Shown here piece by piece: positions 1-9,477 of a stretch of 46,794 bases of DNA. Position 1 is the first letter of the stretch. Every line of letters starts with the position of its first letter. Both the position numbers and the translations under genes were made by a program. The DNA is from Janthinobacterium sp. GW458P (GTDB lineage Bacteria > Pseudomonadota > Gammaproteobacteria > Burkholderiales > Burkholderiaceae_D). Under the pieces are notes generated by a model. That model worked only from the letters and a program-made list of their open reading frames with translations. It searched no databases and was not told the DNA's origin. Location of the stretch: contig NZ_NEGZ01000034.1 of the NCBI RefSeq assembly GCF_002127585.1, positions 1 to 46,794 of the forward strand, written 5' to 3'.

Positions 1-415
1 TGCTGCTGGCGCGCGTGCCGGCCTGGGCGGCGCCGGCCTGGGGGCCGCGCGCTTCGGCCGCGTCGGGTTCGGCTTCCGCGTCCGCATACGTCAGCACGGT
101 GCTGGCGGGCTGGTCGCGGGTGCTGCCGATTTGAAAAGAGGGGCGGGGATTGATGCCGATCAAGGTCAGGGGAATCTCAGCGCCCGGCTGGGCGCCGGCG
201 GGCAGCTGCATGCGGGCCGGCGTGCCGGCCACGCGCACCAGGAAGCTGCCGTCGCCCATGCGGGCCAGCACCTGGCCCTGCATGGCTTTGCCGATGAGCC
301 CCTGCAGCGAGCGCTGGAACTCGGCCTGGCGCGGGTCGGCGACCGTGTCGGCCGGGCGCGTGCCCTTGACCGGGGTCAAGGGCGTCATGCCGATCGCATC
401 CATCTTCGGCAACAT
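1..415 (-). CDS. fliK: Flagellar hook-length control protein FliK, N-terminal part (cut by window edge)
   Basis: Reading from position 415 toward 1, an open frame begins MLPKMDAIGMTPLTPVKG and continues without a stop to the window edge, so only about 138 residues are visible. It contains a short hydrophilic start, a segment of the type GQVLARMGDGSFLVRVAG, then an Ala/Pro/Gly-rich linker. This fits the N-terminal part of FliK-like proteins, which measure hook length and switch the flagellar export apparatus from hook to filament substrates. The conserved C-terminal substrate-switch domain would lie outside the window, so the call rests on this pattern and on position just downstream of fliT in a fliC-flaG-fliD-fliS-fliT cluster. 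ATG at 403 is an alternative start; the 415 start has a weak AAGG upstream. Confidence 0.6.
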   Translation of the reverse strand, partial: MLPKMDAIGMTPLTPVKGTRPADTVADPRQAEFQRSLQGLIGKAMQGQVLARMGDGSFLVRVAGTPARMQLPAGAQPGAEIPLTLIGINPRPSFQIGSTRDQPASTVLTYADAEAEPDAAEARGPQAGAAQAGTRASS

Positions 416-441
416 GATAGGTAACCTTGCCCCGGGGGCGT

Positions 442-768
442 CTAGACGCCGTAGGCGTTGGCCAGGCGCCGCTCGGTGCCGGTGCTGTTGATCAGCTTGG
501 ACAATTGCGCCATCCACGGCATGGTCAGGTCGCGGATCTTGCGGTCGTCTTCGAGGATCTGCTTGATCAGGGCGACCTTGCGCTGGCGGCCGGCGCTTTC
601 CAGCACGACTTTTTCTTCATTCGCCTTCAGCGCGGCCACATGCGTGCTGATGCGCTGTTCCAGCTCTTCCAGCGCGTCCCAGTCGGCGTTGGTGGCGGCG
701 GTGACCATCTGGCCCGTCAGGGTCTGCATGGCTTCGTAGGTGGTCAGGACTTCTTGATTCGTCATCAT
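442..768 (-). CDS. fliT: Flagellar protein FliT (FliD export chaperone)
   Basis: A 108-residue, mainly helical, charged protein of the size expected for FliT. FliT binds the filament cap protein FliD in the cytoplasm, escorts it to the export gate and, in enterobacteria, also modulates FlhDC. Sequence identity to the family is always low; the assignment comes from length, predicted helical hairpins (an EELEQRI segment near residue 36 and a KQILEDDRKIRDLTMPW segment near residue 70) and position. It starts 3 nt after the fliS stop codon, so the two are probably translationally coupled. Two ATG codons in tandem (768 and 765) make the exact start uncertain by one residue. Confidence 0.75.
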   Translation of the reverse strand: MMTNQEVLTTYEAMQTLTGQMVTAATNADWDALEELEQRISTHVAALKANEEKVVLESAGRQRKVALIKQILEDDRKIRDLTMPWMAQLSKLINSTGTERRLANAYGV

Positions 769-771
769 GGG

Positions 772-1218
772 TCAGGCGCTCACAAGGCTGGGCATACGTT
801 TCAAATCGGCGCCAGGCATGGCGGCGGGGGTGGCGCCTATGGCGTTCCAGGTGTCGCGCAGGTCGGTCAGCAGGCGCTGCACTTCTTCCAGCATGCCAAG
901 ATCGTTGCGGATATTGGCCGCCAGCAGGCGCGCGCTCATATATTCATACAGGGCGTCGAGGCCTTCGGCGATCTGGCCGCCCGCTTCCTTGTCCAGGCTG
1001 GCGCGCAAGCCATTGTCGATGATCTGGATGGCTTTCGAGATGGACTTGCCTTTTTCCGGCACATTGCCCGATTTCATGTGCACTTGCGCACTGAGCACGG
1101 CCACCAGGGCGCCGTCGTACAGCATCACGATCAGCTTGTGCGGCGAGGCCGAGACGATGCCCGTTTCCAGGCCCACCTTGGCATAGGCGTTGACGCCGAG
1201 TTGTTGGGTTCCAAACAT
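772..1218 (-). CDS. fliS: Flagellin-specific chaperone FliS
   Basis: A 148-residue protein with the FliS signature near the N-terminus: YAKVGLETGIVSASPHKLIV followed by MLYDGAL, matching the conserved 'sPhkLi.mLydgal' stretch of the family. FliS is a cytoplasmic four-helix chaperone that wraps the disordered C-terminal region of flagellin, prevents premature polymerisation and delivers it to FlhA. A GGAGAAT ribosome site sits directly before ATG 1218. It lies 21 nt downstream of fliD and 3 nt upstream of fliT, the usual fliDST order. Confidence 0.93.
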   Translation of the reverse strand: MFGTQQLGVNAYAKVGLETGIVSASPHKLIVMLYDGALVAVLSAQVHMKSGNVPEKGKSISKAIQIIDNGLRASLDKEAGGQIAEGLDALYEYMSARLLAANIRNDLGMLEEVQRLLTDLRDTWNAIGATPAAMPGADLKRMPSLVSA

Positions 1219-1239
1219 ATATTCTCCTGATGATGGCGC

Positions 1240-3921
1240 TTAACGGTTGGCGGCGATGGACGCCAGCTGCTGGGTCAAATAGGTTTGCGTGGACTGGAGT
1301 TTGCTCAGCGTCACGTCGAGGCGCGTGTATTGGGCGCGGTAGCGCGCTTCGATGTCGGTCAGTTTCGCGCTGAACTTGTCGCGCTGCGCCGCCACCGACT
1401 TCAGGGTTTCATTGATGCCGTTCGTGCGTCCGGTGATCATGCCGTCCGTGCCCAGGAAGGACGTGGCCAGGTTGTTCAGCTGGTAGGCATAGCCTTGCGA
1501 GAAGCTGACCGTGCCGCGCGAACCGGTGACGCCGCCCGTCACTTCAATCTTCAGGCCTTCGGCCGGGGAACCGGCGGCGCCCGTCAGGGTCTGACCGGAG
1601 CCGATGACCGGTTGTCCTCCCAGCGTGCCGGCCACGTCGGCGCCTTTGAGGGGGGTGGCTGCACCGAACAGGTCACTCACCGCCGTGCCCGTATTGCTGC
1701 TCAAGGCCAGGTTCGATACCGAACCAAATCGGCTCGACGCCAGGACCAGTTTGCCGGTGCCATCGATCGAAGCCGAGACCGATGCGCCATTGTCCGAAAA
1801 GGCTTTCACGCCGTTGATGGAGGACTGCATCAGCGACGCCATCTGCGCCGGAGTGTAAGTACCTGCCGGTATCGTCACCTGGGCCGTGTTCTTGGCCGCC
1901 GAGGGATCCGTATCGTTCAGCGTGACGTTCCAGACGGTATCGCTGGCAATCGTGGTGCTGGCGGGCAGCACGCCGAGCGACGTGAGTGAGCCCTGGCTGG
2001 CCATGGTTGTGATGGTCAGGTCATAGGTGCCGGGTTTGGTGGCGGCCGTCGAACTGGTGAAAGCCACATTGCTGTCGGTGGTTGCTCCGATGGCTGAAAA
2101 CAGGCCGGCGATGTTGCCGAAGTTCGTGCTGATTGCCTTGTCGAGCTTGCTGGTATCCAGGCTCAGGCTACCATCTTTTTGGAAGGAAATACCCACCTGG
2201 CTCAAGGTGCTCATGCTACTGTTCAGACCGGTAATCGGCGCCCCCAGCTGCCTGCGCAACTGGCTCTGGATCGATTTAACGGTTGCGTCTCCCAGTAACA
2301 CCCCACCCGTCTTGGTGTCGGGATTGTATGCCGTCATCTTGCTGATCGAGGTATTCAGGTCGTTGTAGGCCTTGACGAAGGCGGTGATGCTGGTTTTGAC
2401 CGTCGTGGTATCTTTTGCTACCGATAAATTGGAAGTGCCTATCTTGGTAATGCCCAGGGTGACGCCTTCGATGGCCGTATCGACGCTGTTCGAACTGCTG
2501 GTAATGGCAATGCCGTTGACGCTGAACATCGTGTTCTGCGCTGCACTGTTCTGCTTCAGGTTTTGCGTGCCGGACGCATCATAGGACAACAAATTGGTCA
2601 GGGCGCTGTCGGCGGGCTGGCCATCGCTGCCGCTGAGCGAAATCTTCATGGCCGAATTGGCGCCTGTCTTGGTCGAGCTGAGCACTAGGTGATACGGCTT
2701 GTCGCTACCGTCGGACACGATGCTGGCGGTAACGCCGAGGCCTGCGTTATTGATGGCGTCGCGTATGCCTTGCAAAGTGTTGTTGGTGGAGTCGATCACC
2801 ACCGACCCGGTGGCCTGCGTACCATCCTGGGTAAAGTTGGTATTCATGTAGGCGCCGCCCGAGCCTGCCGTGAGTCCGGCTGCTGCCGGATTGCTGCCGG
2901 CGATGGTGATGGGGCTGGCATTGCCCGAGGCCAGGGTGATCGAACTGGCAATGGTCACGTTCGAGCCGTCGTTGGTGGAATTGGCGGCATGGCCGATGCC
3001 GCCCGTGACGCTGCCCGTGACGACTTCCTCGATATTGATGTTGGAGCCATCGGCGCGGGTAAATTGCAGGTTGCCGCCGGCTGCCGTGCCGGTGACGGTG
3101 ATATTCGCCGCCGCCAGTGCGTTCGAGACGGCGTTCGGCCCAGCCAGTGTCGTATCGAGCGAAGCGGCCGTGATGCCGCCGCCCGCAGCGACGCCGTTGC
3201 CCTGGGTGACGATCTCGATGCCGCCCACCGACAGTGTATAGGTGCCGTCCGCGCCGGTGGCAATACTGCCGAAACCGGTGAACATGCTGGCGCTGCTGGC
3301 CGTCGGCTGGGCCGTGGCTGTCACGCCCGTGGTGCTGCTCTTGGCATTGATGGCGTCCGCCAGCGCGCGCGCGCTCTTGGTGCTGGCATCCGTCGGGATG
3401 GCAGTGCCATTGATGATCACGGAGCCGTTGCTCACACCCGTGAGCAGGGTGCTGCCGCCCAGCGTCGTGCCCGTTACGCCGAAGGTGCCGCCGGCGAGCG
3501 AACCGAGCTGGAAGGATACCGTCGTCTTGGCGCCGCTGCCGATGGTCGACAGTTTGCTGGCCATGCCGCCCGACGTCAGCGTCTGCGCCTGGGCCAGTTG
3601 GGAGACATTGATGTTATAGCTGCCGGCCACGGCCTTGGCGCCGGCACTGGCCGTCAGGACCAGCGGATCCGATGGCGTGGCGCTGACGGCGCGGAAGTTA
3701 TTCGAGTTGGTCAGTGCCGACAGCGAGCTCTGGAAGCTGCTGACGGAGCCGCTGAGTGTTCCTAACGCACTGAGCTTGGCCTGGTAGGATGCCGTTTTTT
3801 TGTCAAAAGTACCCAGTGGCGCCGCTTCTGCGTTCATCAGCTTGTCGATGATGGCGTTCACGTCCAGACCGCTGGCGCCGGCTGCGATGCCAACGGATGA
3901 TATTGTAGGGGTGATGGCCAC
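1240..3921 (-). CDS. fliD: Flagellar filament cap / hook-associated protein 2, FliD (enlarged)
   Basis: An 893-residue FliD. The N-terminal FliD_N region (about 10-110) begins MAITPTISSVGIAAGASGLD, with the typical GASGLDVNAIIDKLM. A Flagellin_IN-type segment lies near 180-215. The FliD_C part (about 465-615) holds VKAYNDLNTSISK and LSQVGISFQKDGSLSLD. The last 90 residues form the helical coiled-coil tail typical of the cap leg domain. FliD forms the cap at the filament tip, promotes flagellin folding and can act as an adhesin. Most FliD proteins have roughly 400-700 residues; the extra length lies in Ser/Thr/Gly-rich central repeats, probably exposed plate domains. The start codon is GTG at 3921, six nt after AGGAG. 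A sigma-28 type promoter precedes it. Confidence 0.95.
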   Translation of the reverse strand: MAITPTISSVGIAAGASGLDVNAIIDKLMNAEAAPLGTFDKKTASYQAKLSALGTLSGSVSSFQSSLSALTNSNNFRAVSATPSDPLVLTASAGAKAVAGSYNINVSQLAQAQTLTSGGMASKLSTIGSGAKTTVSFQLGSLAGGTFGVTGTTLGGSTLLTGVSNGSVIINGTAIPTDASTKSARALADAINAKSSTTGVTATAQPTASSASMFTGFGSIATGADGTYTLSVGGIEIVTQGNGVAAGGGITAASLDTTLAGPNAVSNALAAANITVTGTAAGGNLQFTRADGSNINIEEVVTGSVTGGIGHAANSTNDGSNVTIASSITLASGNASPITIAGSNPAAAGLTAGSGGAYMNTNFTQDGTQATGSVVIDSTNNTLQGIRDAINNAGLGVTASIVSDGSDKPYHLVLSSTKTGANSAMKISLSGSDGQPADSALTNLLSYDASGTQNLKQNSAAQNTMFSVNGIAITSSSNSVDTAIEGVTLGITKIGTSNLSVAKDTTTVKTSITAFVKAYNDLNTSISKMTAYNPDTKTGGVLLGDATVKSIQSQLRRQLGAPITGLNSSMSTLSQVGISFQKDGSLSLDTSKLDKAISTNFGNIAGLFSAIGATTDSNVAFTSSTAATKPGTYDLTITTMASQGSLTSLGVLPASTTIASDTVWNVTLNDTDPSAAKNTAQVTIPAGTYTPAQMASLMQSSINGVKAFSDNGASVSASIDGTGKLVLASSRFGSVSNLALSSNTGTAVSDLFGAATPLKGADVAGTLGGQPVIGSGQTLTGAAGSPAEGLKIEVTGGVTGSRGTVSFSQGYAYQLNNLATSFLGTDGMITGRTNGINETLKSVAAQRDKFSAKLTDIEARYRAQYTRLDVTLSKLQSTQTYLTQQLASIAANR

Positions 3922-3954
3922 GGAATGCTCCTAGGAAAACGCTAATATAAGCTG

Positions 3955-3981
3955 TTATCGGCAGAATCAATCAGGACTTGA
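3955..3981 (-). promoter_or_regulatory. Sigma-28 (FliA) type promoter of fliD
   Basis: On the minus strand TCAAGTCC, an 11-nt spacer and GCCGATAA. The -10 element is identical to the enterobacterial FliA consensus (TAAAGTTT-N11-GCCGATAA) and the spacer is exactly 11. The -10 ends 34 nt before the fliD start. It would give fliD-fliS-fliT(-fliK) late-class expression separate from fliC. Confidence 0.8.
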
Positions 3982-4058
3982 GAGGGGGATTTACCGCGCT
4001 GTTTTCAGCGGGAACAAAAAATCGGGAGCGGGGCTGGAAATGTTATTGCAATTATGGT

Positions 4059-4096
4059 AAAAATGCGGGGCCGGATAGCCAGGCTATCGGGCCCCG
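4059..4096 (-). terminator. Rho-independent terminator after flaG
   Basis: On the minus strand, a long hairpin pairing positions 4082-4096 with 4066-4079 (CGGGGCC outer stem, GATAGCC inner stem, one C-C mismatch), followed by a short T run (4063-4059). It lies 56 nt after the flaG stop and before the fliD promoter, so it separates the fliC-flaG transcript from fliD. Confidence 0.7.
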
Positions 4097-4151
4097 GTGT
4101 CATGCAGATGCGTATCGCCACGAAGCTGTATGTCTGTGGGTAATCCCATCT

Positions 4152-4523
4152 TCATGCGCTCTGACTGATCAAGGAGCCTTTGGCCGAGTTGAAGGTCTTG
4201 GCCAGTTCCAGCGCCTCCTTGGTGGGAATCTGGCGCAAGACTTCCTTGGTTTCCTGATCGATGACTTTGACCACCGTGCGCTGGCTGTCTTCGTCGATGG
4301 AAAATTCCAGACCCTGCGTTTTTATTTGCGACGACTGGTTCAGCTCCGATACCGCCTTGTTCAATTGCTCGCGGCTCGGTTCCTTGCTGGCTGGCTGTGA
4401 TGCAGCCGTGCCGTTTTCCGTTGCTGCACGTGGCGTTGCCGGACGCGCCGGCGGCGTGTCCGCAGACACGTAACTCTTGTCTATCCTGGCCGCGGAGGCG
4501 GCCGCTATCGTGTCGATAGTCAT
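4152..4523 (-). CDS. flaG: FlaG family flagellar protein
   Basis: A 123-residue protein. The first ~50 residues are Ala/Pro/Thr-rich and variable. The last ~70 contain the FlaG core, with LNKAVSELNQSSQIKTQGLEF followed by SIDEDSQRTVVKVIDQETKE and VLRQIPTKEALELA. FlaG proteins influence filament length and motility in Pseudomonas, Campylobacter and relatives; the mechanism is not settled. The gene lies between fliC and fliD, the standard position. TAGGAG lies before ATG 4523. Confidence 0.9.
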   Translation of the reverse strand: MTIDTIAAASAARIDKSYVSADTPPARPATPRAATENGTAASQPASKEPSREQLNKAVSELNQSSQIKTQGLEFSIDEDSQRTVVKVIDQETKEVLRQIPTKEALELAKTFNSAKGSLISQSA

Positions 4524-4541
4524 GGTGCTCTCCTAGTGAAA

Positions 4542-4573
4542 ATTCCCCTGCCAAAAAAATCCGGCAGGGGAAT
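4542..4573 (-). terminator. Hairpin terminator/attenuator after fliC
   Basis: Perfect 11-bp inverted repeat (ATTCCCCTGCC / GGCAGGGGAAT) around a 10-nt loop, 34 nt after the fliC stop, followed on the minus strand by TTTC. It probably ends most fliC transcripts and protects their 3' end, with partial read-through into flaG, which starts at 4523 and shows no separate promoter that I can recognise. Confidence 0.65.
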
Positions 4574-4607
4574 CAGGGTCCAACGCTGTTGCCTGGCTAA
4601 TCGGAGA

Positions 4608-6065
4608 TTAGCCGCGCAGCAGGCTCAGGACGCCGTTTGGCAGCGAGTTCGCCTGTGCCAGCATCGCCGTACCAGCTTGTTGCAGGATCTGGCCGCGGGT
4701 CATGTTGGCCGTTTCCGATGCAAAGTCGGTATCGACGATGCGGCTGCGCGATGCGGACAGGTTCTCCGTCGTCGATTGCAGGTTCGAGATCGCTGAGGCG
4801 AAGCGCGACTGCAAGGCGCCGTACTGGGCGCGCTGGCTGTTGACCGTCGACAGGGCGGCATCGGCGATCTTCAGCGCCAGCTGGGCGCCGGCGAAGGTGG
4901 TGACGTCAAGCGAAGCAACCGAATTCAGCTTCGAAGCCGAGCCGCCTGCAACCAGAGCCAGGCCGGAGCCCGCATCGCTGGCGGAGAAGCTGCTGTCCGA
5001 GTCGAACGTGACGGTTCCGTTGGCAACGGCCGTAGCACCTTTGGCATCCACGCCAGCAACAATGCCGCCGGCGGTGGTGTAGGTATTGACTTTCAACTGG
5101 TTGGCACCGCCGGCAGCGGTGTCGGCGATGGCGATGTTGGCGCCGTTGGAGTTGCTCAGTTTGATGCCGCCATTCGTGTTGTCGAACTGGGCAGTGACGC
5201 CGGTCTTTGCTGTTTGGGCATTGATGGCGTTGATACCGGCAGCAAAGTCAGTTGCGCTGGAGGCGCCAGCGGCGACGTTGAACGAGACGGTGACCGGGCT
5301 TGCGCTGTTGTCCGAAGCGATCGTGAAGGCGTAGTTGCCGGCGACCAGGCCCAGGTTGGCCTCAGTCTTGGCGGTTGCCGTCACGCCGGTGGCCGACGTT
5401 TTCTGGTTCAGTGCGGCGGCGATCGTTTGGGCCGTATCCGTGGCTGTGGTGGTATAGGTGGCGGAACCGAGCTTGCCGCTGATACCGATTGCCTTGGCAG
5501 CGACCACGCTTGACGAGGCGGTTGTTGCAACTGCATTGTTTTCAATGCGGTTGTTGCCATAAGTGCTGGTCAGGAAGTTCGCGCCATTGGCCGAAATCAA
5601 CTGGTTGGCATCGGCGCCGACCTGGAAATTGGCCGTACCCATGGTGCCGTCCAACAGCGCCTGGCCGTTGAAGGAAGTGGTAGTGGCGATACGGTTCAGT
5701 TCGGAGCCCAGCTGGCCCACCTCGGTTTGCAGCGCCTGGCGGTCGCTCGACGAGTTCGTCGAGTTCGACGATTGCACGGCCAGTTCGCGGATGCGTTGCA
5801 GGATGTCGCCCGAACTCGACAGTGCGCCCTCGGCCGTCTGAGCCAGCGAGACGCCGTCGTTTGCATTGCGGGTCGCTTGGGTCATGCCGCGGATTTGCGA
5901 CGTCATGCGGTCGGAAATCGCCAGACCAGCGGCGTCGTCCTTGGCGCTGTTGATGCGAAAGCCGGAGGACAGGCGTTGCAGCGAGGTGCTCAAGGCCGAC
6001 TGCGAGGTCGACAGGTTGCGTTGCGAATTCAGGGATGAAATGTTGGTATTAATTACTGCAGCCAT
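4608..6065 (-). CDS. fliC: Flagellin
   Basis: A 485-residue flagellin, the filament subunit. The N-terminal D0/D1 domain (about 1-145) begins [18 protein letters not shown] and includes [20 protein letters not shown] and the [19 protein letters not shown] segment. The C-terminal D1/D0 (about 400-485) holds [14 protein letters not shown] and ends in SLLRG. The Ala/Thr/Ser-rich middle (150-400) is the variable exposed D2/D3 region and carries two Flagellin_IN-like segments ([15 protein letters not shown] near 215; [18 protein letters not shown] near 280). Its many Ser/Thr residues fit O-glycosylation by the divergent neighbour at 6434-8539. GGAGAA lies before the ATG and a sigma-28 promoter stands 94 nt upstream. 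Confidence 0.97.
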   Translation of the reverse strand: MAAVINTNISSLNSQRNLSTSQSALSTSLQRLSSGFRINSAKDDAAGLAISDRMTSQIRGMTQATRNANDGVSLAQTAEGALSSSGDILQRIRELAVQSSNSTNSSSDRQALQTEVGQLGSELNRIATTTSFNGQALLDGTMGTANFQVGADANQLISANGANFLTSTYGNNRIENNAVATTASSSVVAAKAIGISGKLGSATYTTTATDTAQTIAAALNQKTSATGVTATAKTEANLGLVAGNYAFTIASDNSASPVTVSFNVAAGASSATDFAAGINAINAQTAKTGVTAQFDNTNGGIKLSNSNGANIAIADTAAGGANQLKVNTYTTAGGIVAGVDAKGATAVANGTVTFDSDSSFSASDAGSGLALVAGGSASKLNSVASLDVTTFAGAQLALKIADAALSTVNSQRAQYGALQSRFASAISNLQSTTENLSASRSRIVDTDFASETANMTRGQILQQAGTAMLAQANSLPNGVLSLLRG

Positions 6066-6158
6066 GATAATTCTCCAGACAGGTACTACATTGCGCTATG
6101 TGCTAGTCACTTTGGCCTGCCCCGTTGTTCTGGGGCAATCAAGCCGCTGTTGTAATGT

Positions 6159-6185
6159 TTATCGGTTACTGTCTGGAAAAGTTGA
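6159..6185 (-). promoter_or_regulatory. Sigma-28 (FliA) promoter of fliC
   Basis: On the minus strand TCAACTTT, an 11-nt spacer, then ACCGATAA. This is a close match to TAAAGTTT-N11-GCCGATAA with ideal spacing. The leader would be about 85 nt. The rest of the 6066-6433 gap is unusually AT-rich for this genome (poly-T/poly-A stretches around 6200-6300). It holds no gene I can support and must also contain the promoter of the divergent glycosyltransferase gene. Confidence 0.87.
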
Positions 6186-6433
6186 TAGAGAAAAACATTC
6201 TTTATTTTATTTTTTTCCTTCAATTTTTAAAATCAGGGCCCGCCTATCGGCAATCCTGCGGAAAACTTGAGGGGCTTAAAAAAATATTTTACCTTTGCTT
6301 CGCCATGTTCTTTTGCGTCGGACGTTCATTCCATCGTCATGGCAGCGTTTCTCAGCGTGAAGATAAGCTGCTAAGATCGTTGCCACCATGTATTGATGCC
6401 TGTCATGGTACTAATTGATATGGTGGGGCGCTC

Positions 6434-8539
6434 ATGGTGGCCGGGCAGTTGTATGGATTGTATGGATACCCTAATAAAATGATGACTGATACTGCTGCTG
6501 GCCATGCTGCCGGCCTGCCTGAGAGCAGCGAAATCGCGTTGGCGGTGGCGCAAGCCATATTATCGGCTGAGACATATTTGCGGACGGGCCGTTTTTCCGA
6601 GGCTGAGCAGCTATATAAAGCAGTATTGCAACTTTCCCCCTTGCACGCGGAAGCCAATCGCCAGTTGGGGTTGCTGGCATTAAAGGCGGCCGAGGTTGAG
6701 GCAAGTTTGCCTTTCTTTGCCGCTGCACTTGAGGCGCGTCCCGATCTGGCCGCTGGCTGGCTGGACTATATCGAGGCCTTGATCCTGGCTGGCCAGCATG
6801 AGGCGGCGAGGCAGGTGTTGCAGTTCGGGCGCGAGCGCGGCCTCGATAATATATGGGCCGACCAGTTGGCCCGCCGGCTCGATGGCGGCGGACCAGGGAC
6901 GCCTGCCGCCGATGTCGTTTCTCTGGACAATGTTTTCGCCGGCGATGGATCGGGCGGCGGAGACCCCGGGGAAGACGATTTGAACACCTTGTTCGAGCAA
7001 GGCCGTTATGCCGAAGTGGAGCAGGGCGCGCGCGCCTTGACGCGGCGCCGGCCGCGCGACGGCTACGGCTGGAAATTGCTGGGCGCCGCGTTGCAGGAGC
7101 AGCGCCGTTCGCGCGAGGCGCTGCCATGCATGCAGAAAGCGGCGCGTCTGCTTCCGGGAGATGGCGAGGCTCAGCACAATCTGGGGCTGATCTTGCAGGA
7201 ACTGGGCAATATGACAGCTGCCGAGAATGCTTGCAGGAATGCCATGGCCATGCAGCCTGGCTTAATGTTGGCACACAGTAATCTCATTTTGATGCAAAAC
7301 TATCACTCCCGTGCAACGCCGACCAAGCGTCTGGCCGAAGCGCGGCGTTTTGGCCAGGAAGTCAGTTGCTTGGCGAGCGCGCCATTTACGGCTTGGTCTT
7401 GTAGCAAGCAGCCGCAGCGCTTGCGTATCGGCATGGTTTCAGCTGACCTGAGGAACCATCCGGTTGGACTTTTCCTAGAGGCATTGCTGGCGGCATTGGA
7501 CCCGCGTCGTGTGGAATTGATCGCTTACCCGACTGTTCTGCACGCCGATTCGGTGACGGCGCGCCTGCGGCCCCACTTTGCCGCATGGCGCCCGATTTCC
7601 GGCATGGATAATGCTGCGGCGGCGCAGTTGATTGAAAGCGATGGTGTGCACGTATTGTTCGATCTGGGTGGCCATACAGGCAACAATCGTTTGCCCGTAT
7701 TCGCCTGGCGTCCGGCACCCGTTCAGGTGAGCTGGCTGGGTTATTTTGCCACCACGGGCATGGCGGAAATGGATTATTTGCTGGCCGACCCCCATGTGGC
7801 GCCAGCGGGAGAGGAGGGCGAGTTCACCGAGACGCTGTGGCGCATGCCCGACAGCTATCTGTGCTTCACGGAGCCGCGTGAGGAAGTGTCTGTGACGCCG
7901 TTGCCGGCTGTGTCGAATGGTTATGTCACATTTGGCTGTTTCAACAATCTTGCCAAGATGACTGATGCCGTCGTCGCCCTGTGGTCACGCGTACTCAAGG
8001 CCGTGCCCGATTCCCGGCTGTCGCTCAAGACCAAACAGCTGGATGACGCGGCCGTGCGTGCGCGCACCCTGGCGCGCTTTGCTGCCCATGGCATCAGTGC
8101 CGGGCGTCTTTCCATGTCGGGAACCGGGACCCGCCTGGCCATGCTGGAGGCCTATCAGCAGGTCGATATCGCACTCGATCCTTTTCCGTATCCCGGCGGT
8201 ACTACCAGCATGGAGGCCCTATGGATGGCCGTGCCCATCGTGACGCTGCGCGGCACGCACTTTTTGTCGCATCTGGGAGAGTCGATACTGCACAATGCAG
8301 GCTTGCCGGACTGGATCGCCAGCGACGATGACGATTATGTGGCCGTCGCCCGGCGCTGTGCCAGCGACATCGATGCGCTGGCGGCTCTGCGGGGGCGCTT
8401 GCGCCAGCAGGTCGTGAACTCGCCGCTGTATGACGCACGCCGTTTCGCGCGTCACTTCGAGGATGCGGTCTGGGGCATGTTTCATGAGAAGAACAAAAAA
8501 CTGGCTGAATCCTGCGGCATACCCCAAGGAGAACAATGA
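6434..8539 (+). CDS. TPR repeat / SPINDLY-type O-GlcNAc transferase-like glycosyltransferase (GT41)
   Basis: A protein of up to 701 residues. Residues about 40-290 are tetratricopeptide repeats (for example [20 protein letters not shown] and [20 protein letters not shown]). Residues about 340-690 form the SPINDLY/OGT catalytic half: [37 protein letters not shown] followed by [27 protein letters not shown] and [20 protein letters not shown]. Such enzymes attach a nucleotide-sugar-derived hexose or HexNAc to Ser/Thr or Asn of proteins. Divergent from fliC and heading a sugar-modifying operon, it is most simply a flagellin glycosyltransferase (inference). The start is uncertain: ATG 6434 has GGTGGGG upstream, while ATG 6479/6482 would give a more typical N-terminus. 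The last codons overlap the next gene by ATGA. Confidence 0.85.
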   Translation: MVAGQLYGLYGYPNKMMTDTAAGHAAGLPESSEIALAVAQAILSAETYLRTGRFSEAEQLYKAVLQLSPLHAEANRQLGLLALKAAEVEASLPFFAAALEARPDLAAGWLDYIEALILAGQHEAARQVLQFGRERGLDNIWADQLARRLDGGGPGTPAADVVSLDNVFAGDGSGGGDPGEDDLNTLFEQGRYAEVEQGARALTRRRPRDGYGWKLLGAALQEQRRSREALPCMQKAARLLPGDGEAQHNLGLILQELGNMTAAENACRNAMAMQPGLMLAHSNLILMQNYHSRATPTKRLAEARRFGQEVSCLASAPFTAWSCSKQPQRLRIGMVSADLRNHPVGLFLEALLAALDPRRVELIAYPTVLHADSVTARLRPHFAAWRPISGMDNAAAAQLIESDGVHVLFDLGGHTGNNRLPVFAWRPAPVQVSWLGYFATTGMAEMDYLLADPHVAPAGEEGEFTETLWRMPDSYLCFTEPREEVSVTPLPAVSNGYVTFGCFNNLAKMTDAVVALWSRVLKAVPDSRLSLKTKQLDDAAVRARTLARFAAHGISAGRLSMSGTGTRLAMLEAYQQVDIALDPFPYPGGTTSMEALWMAVPIVTLRGTHFLSHLGESILHNAGLPDWIASDDDDYVAVARRCASDIDALAALRGRLRQQVVNSPLYDARRFARHFEDAVWGMFHEKNKKLAESCGIPQGEQ

Positions 8540-9477
8540 TGCCCCGTACCACCCTGATTACTGGCGGCGCCGGTTTCCTCGGTTCGCACTTGTGCGACCG
8601 CATGATTGCCGATGGCCACGATGTGCTGTGCGTGGATAATTTCTACACGGGTAGCAAGGACAATATCCGGCACCTGCTGGGTCACAAGCGCTTCGAACTG
8701 CTGCGCCACGACGTCTGGCTGCCGCTGTACGTGGAAGTGGACCGCATCTACAACCTGGCTTGCCCGGCCAGTCCTGTGCATTACCAGAACGACCCTACCT
8801 CGACCACCAAGACCTCGGTGCTGGGCGCCATCAACATGCTGGGCTTGGCCAAGCGCAAGCGCGCGCGTATCTTGCAGGCGTCCACCTCGGAAGTGTATGG
8901 CGATCCGCAGGTGCACCCGCAACGTGAAGATTATTGGGGCCATGTCAATCCTATCGGTCCGCGCGCCTGCTACGATGAAGGCAAGCGCTGCGCCGAAACC
9001 CTGTTTTTCGATTATCACCGCCAGTCGGCCGTGGATATCCGCGTCGTGCGCATCTTCAATACCTATGGCCCGCGCATGCATCCGAACGATGGCCGCGTGG
9101 TCAGCAACTTCATCGTGCAGGCGCTGCGCGGCGATCCGATCACCCTGTATGGCGATGGCCAGCAGACGCGCTCGTTCTGCTACGTCGATGACTTGATCGA
9201 AGGCATGGTGCGCATGATGAACCAGACCCAGGAAATCGGCCCGATGAACCTGGGTAATCCTGCCGAATTCACGATCCGCGAACTGGCTGAGCTGGTGCTG
9301 CGCCTGACGGAGTCGAAAAGCGAACTGGTTTTCCGTCCCTTGCCGGCCGACGACCCCGTGCGCCGCCAGCCCGATATCGCCAAGGCGCGCGCCGCCCTGC
9401 AATGGGAGCCGGCAGTGAGTCTGCACGATGGCTTGAAAGAAACTATCGCTTACTTCAAGAAAGTGATCTTTGCATGA
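8536..9477 (+). CDS. uxs: NAD-dependent sugar epimerase/dehydratase, UDP-glucuronate decarboxylase (UDP-xylose synthase) type
   Basis: A 313-residue extended SDR. The Rossmann motif is [10 protein letters not shown] (residues 10-19). The UXS-typical [11 protein letters not shown] follows, then the [14 protein letters not shown] stretch, catalytic TSEVYGDP and YDEGKR (Tyr146, Lys150), and [10 protein letters not shown]. These are hallmarks of UDP-glucuronate decarboxylases, which oxidise and decarboxylate UDP-GlcA to UDP-xylose. Substrate cannot be fixed from sequence alone. ATGA overlaps at both ends couple it to the glycosyltransferase before it and the methyltransferase after it, suggesting it makes the donor sugar, or a precursor, for the same glycan. 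AAGGAG is 4 nt before ATG 8536 and 7 nt before ATG 8539; the second is the better-spaced start. Confidence 0.85.
   Translation: MMPRTTLITGGAGFLGSHLCDRMIADGHDVLCVDNFYTGSKDNIRHLLGHKRFELLRHDVWLPLYVEVDRIYNLACPASPVHYQNDPTSTTKTSVLGAINMLGLAKRKRARILQASTSEVYGDPQVHPQREDYWGHVNPIGPRACYDEGKRCAETLFFDYHRQSAVDIRVVRIFNTYGPRMHPNDGRVVSNFIVQALRGDPITLYGDGQQTRSFCYVDDLIEGMVRMMNQTQEIGPMNLGNPAEFTIRELAELVLRLTESKSELVFRPLPADDPVRRQPDIAKARAALQWEPAVSLHDGLKETIAYFKKVIFA

Noticed and set aside
1-6433. Possible virulence or toxin repeats in the Thr/Ser/Gly-rich region of fliD and fliC.
   Set aside because: The repeats are ordinary variable central domains of flagellar filament and cap proteins, flanked by intact conserved ends.
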